Under the pieces are notes generated by a model, which worked only from the letters and a program-made list of their open reading frames with translations, did not search any database and was not told the origin of the DNA. A program made the position numbers and the translations under genes. DNA of 46,235 nucleotides from JADHLK01 sp038131695 (GTDB lineage: Bacteria > Pseudomonadota > Alphaproteobacteria > Puniceispirillales > Puniceispirillaceae), in the NCBI GenBank assembly GCA_038131695.1, contig JAYPQA010000075.1, positions 1 through 46,235 of the forward strand, written 5' to 3'. Shown here piece after piece: positions 45,634-46,235 of this stretch (position 1 is the stretch's first letter; each line of letters begins with the position of its first letter).

Positions 45634-46182
45634 GTGATGACAGAGCAGACAGCTGATGCCAGCTCGGCCTTTGCAGACAGCTTGCCGGTTACCCCGGATC
45701 AGCTGGCGGCGCGGCTGGACGGGCTGGGCCTCTCCTATGAACGGTTCAGCCACCCGCCCCTGCGCACCGTGGCCGATTCCAAGCTGGCCCGCAGCGGGAT
45801 GCTGACCCCGCAAGAGGGTGGCGGGCATATCAAAAATCTGTATCTGCGTTGCAAGCGCAAGAAAAATTACCTGATCGTGCTGCAAGAGGACCGGCAGCTG
45901 GATTTGGCCTGGCTGGCCGATCATCTGGGGGCTGGCCGCTTTTCCTTTGGCAGTGCTGAGCGCTTGTTTGAAAATCTGGGGGTGCGGCCGGGGGCGGTTA
46001 CCCCCTTTGCCATGATCACCGGGGCCGGGCGCGGCGTGCATCTGGTAATGGACAGCAGCTTGCGGGACGCGAAAATTATCTATATGCATCCGTTGGTGAA
46101 TGATGTGACCTTTGGCATGGCCCCGGAAAGCCTGCTGGCCTTTTTGAATGATCTGGGCGTGCAGCCCAGCTGGATTGACTGA
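45634..46182 (+). CDS. YbaK/ProX-type aminoacyl-tRNA deacylase
   Basis: Free-standing editing-domain protein that hydrolyses mischarged prolyl-tRNA (for example Ala-tRNA-Pro) in this family. The 182-aa protein contains LSYERFSHPPLRTVADSKLA, GGGHIKNLYLRCKRKKNYLI with the conserved Lys of the KNLFLRD-type motif, and LGVRPGAVTPFAMITGAGRG with GxxxP. IYMHPLVNDVTFGMAPESLL completes it, a pattern of the PrdX/ProXp group. GTG at 45634 or the adjacent ATG at 45637 can start it. The frame is intact. The last 53 bases of the window after its stop hold nothing recognisable. Confidence 0.9.
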   Translation: MMTEQTADASSAFADSLPVTPDQLAARLDGLGLSYERFSHPPLRTVADSKLARSGMLTPQEGGGHIKNLYLRCKRKKNYLIVLQEDRQLDLAWLADHLGAGRFSFGSAERLFENLGVRPGAVTPFAMITGAGRGVHLVMDSSLRDAKIIYMHPLVNDVTFGMAPESLLAFLNDLGVQPSWID

Positions 46183-46235
46183 ACAAGCCTGCCGGACCGG
46201 AACAAAAACACCGGAACAAAAGACAGGCAATGACA

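Overview
The window reads as the chromosome-origin neighbourhood of a GC-rich alphaproteobacterium. The evidence is the gene order secB / dnaQ-coaE-maf-ppdR / putative oriC / hemE-hemJ-rho-mnmE-mnmG-rsmG-parA-parB / holA-lptE-leuS, two parS-like sites, a CcrM-type methyltransferase gene and a DUF3576 gene beside leuS. The general character is that of a marine Rhodospirillales or SAR116-like lineage, but nothing here fixes the genus. I see no insertion sequence, prophage, plasmid module or CRISPR array.

Layout. 1-3534: secB (cut by the left edge, with a Lys/Ala-rich N-terminal extension) converges on a leftward operon dnaQ-coaE-maf-ppdR. 3535-3888: AT-rich, DnaA-box-bearing intergenic region, the best oriC candidate. 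3889-13458: a rightward block hemE, hemJ, rho, mnmE, mnmG, rsmG, parA, parB (heme, termination, tRNA/rRNA modification, chromosome partitioning), interrupted by a leftward alkyltransferase gene. Two inverted parS-like sites lie in this block. 13459-19304: leftward holA, lptE, leuS, a DUF3576 gene and a broken porin. 19626-27572: yggS, ribA, a broken OmpR-type regulator, a His-rich envelope protein, a tRNA-Gln-like gene, and leftward ispE, TPR lipoprotein and etf-QO. 27715-33123: rightward uracil-DNA glycosylase, lytic transglycosylase, moaB, rnhB, ccrM. 33172-38247: leftward apt, glcB, phosphohexomutase, galU. 38422-46182: gmhA-like, ugd, a TRAP permease remnant, gap, a Rieske oxygenase, tRNA-Gly, a WbpE/WbpB-like pair and a YbaK-type deacylase.

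The most striking property is the number of reading frames broken by single-base insertions or deletions. hemE, hemJ and rho are broken repeatedly over 2.8 kb. mnmG, holA, the DUF3576 gene, porin, response regulator, ispE, etf-QO, moaB, rnhB, ccrM, the phosphohexomutase and ugd carry one to a few breaks. leuS, glcB, gap, parA, parB, ribA and others are intact. Reading across the breaks recovers nearly perfect family sequence, and several hit genes (holA, ispE) are essential in most bacteria. Much of this therefore looks like consensus error in the sequence or very recent inactivation, not old decay. I label the genes by what they encode and flag the breaks. Genes given as pseudogene should be re-read from independent data before any biological loss is claimed.

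Functionally the window joins replication and segregation (oriC, parABS, DnaQ, HolA, CcrM), tRNA and rRNA modification (MnmE, MnmG, RsmG), envelope building (LptE, LeuS neighbours, porin, transglycosylase, nucleotide-sugar genes GalU/Ugd/WbpB/WbpE) and central metabolism (malate synthase G, GAPDH, ETF-QO, PPDK regulation).
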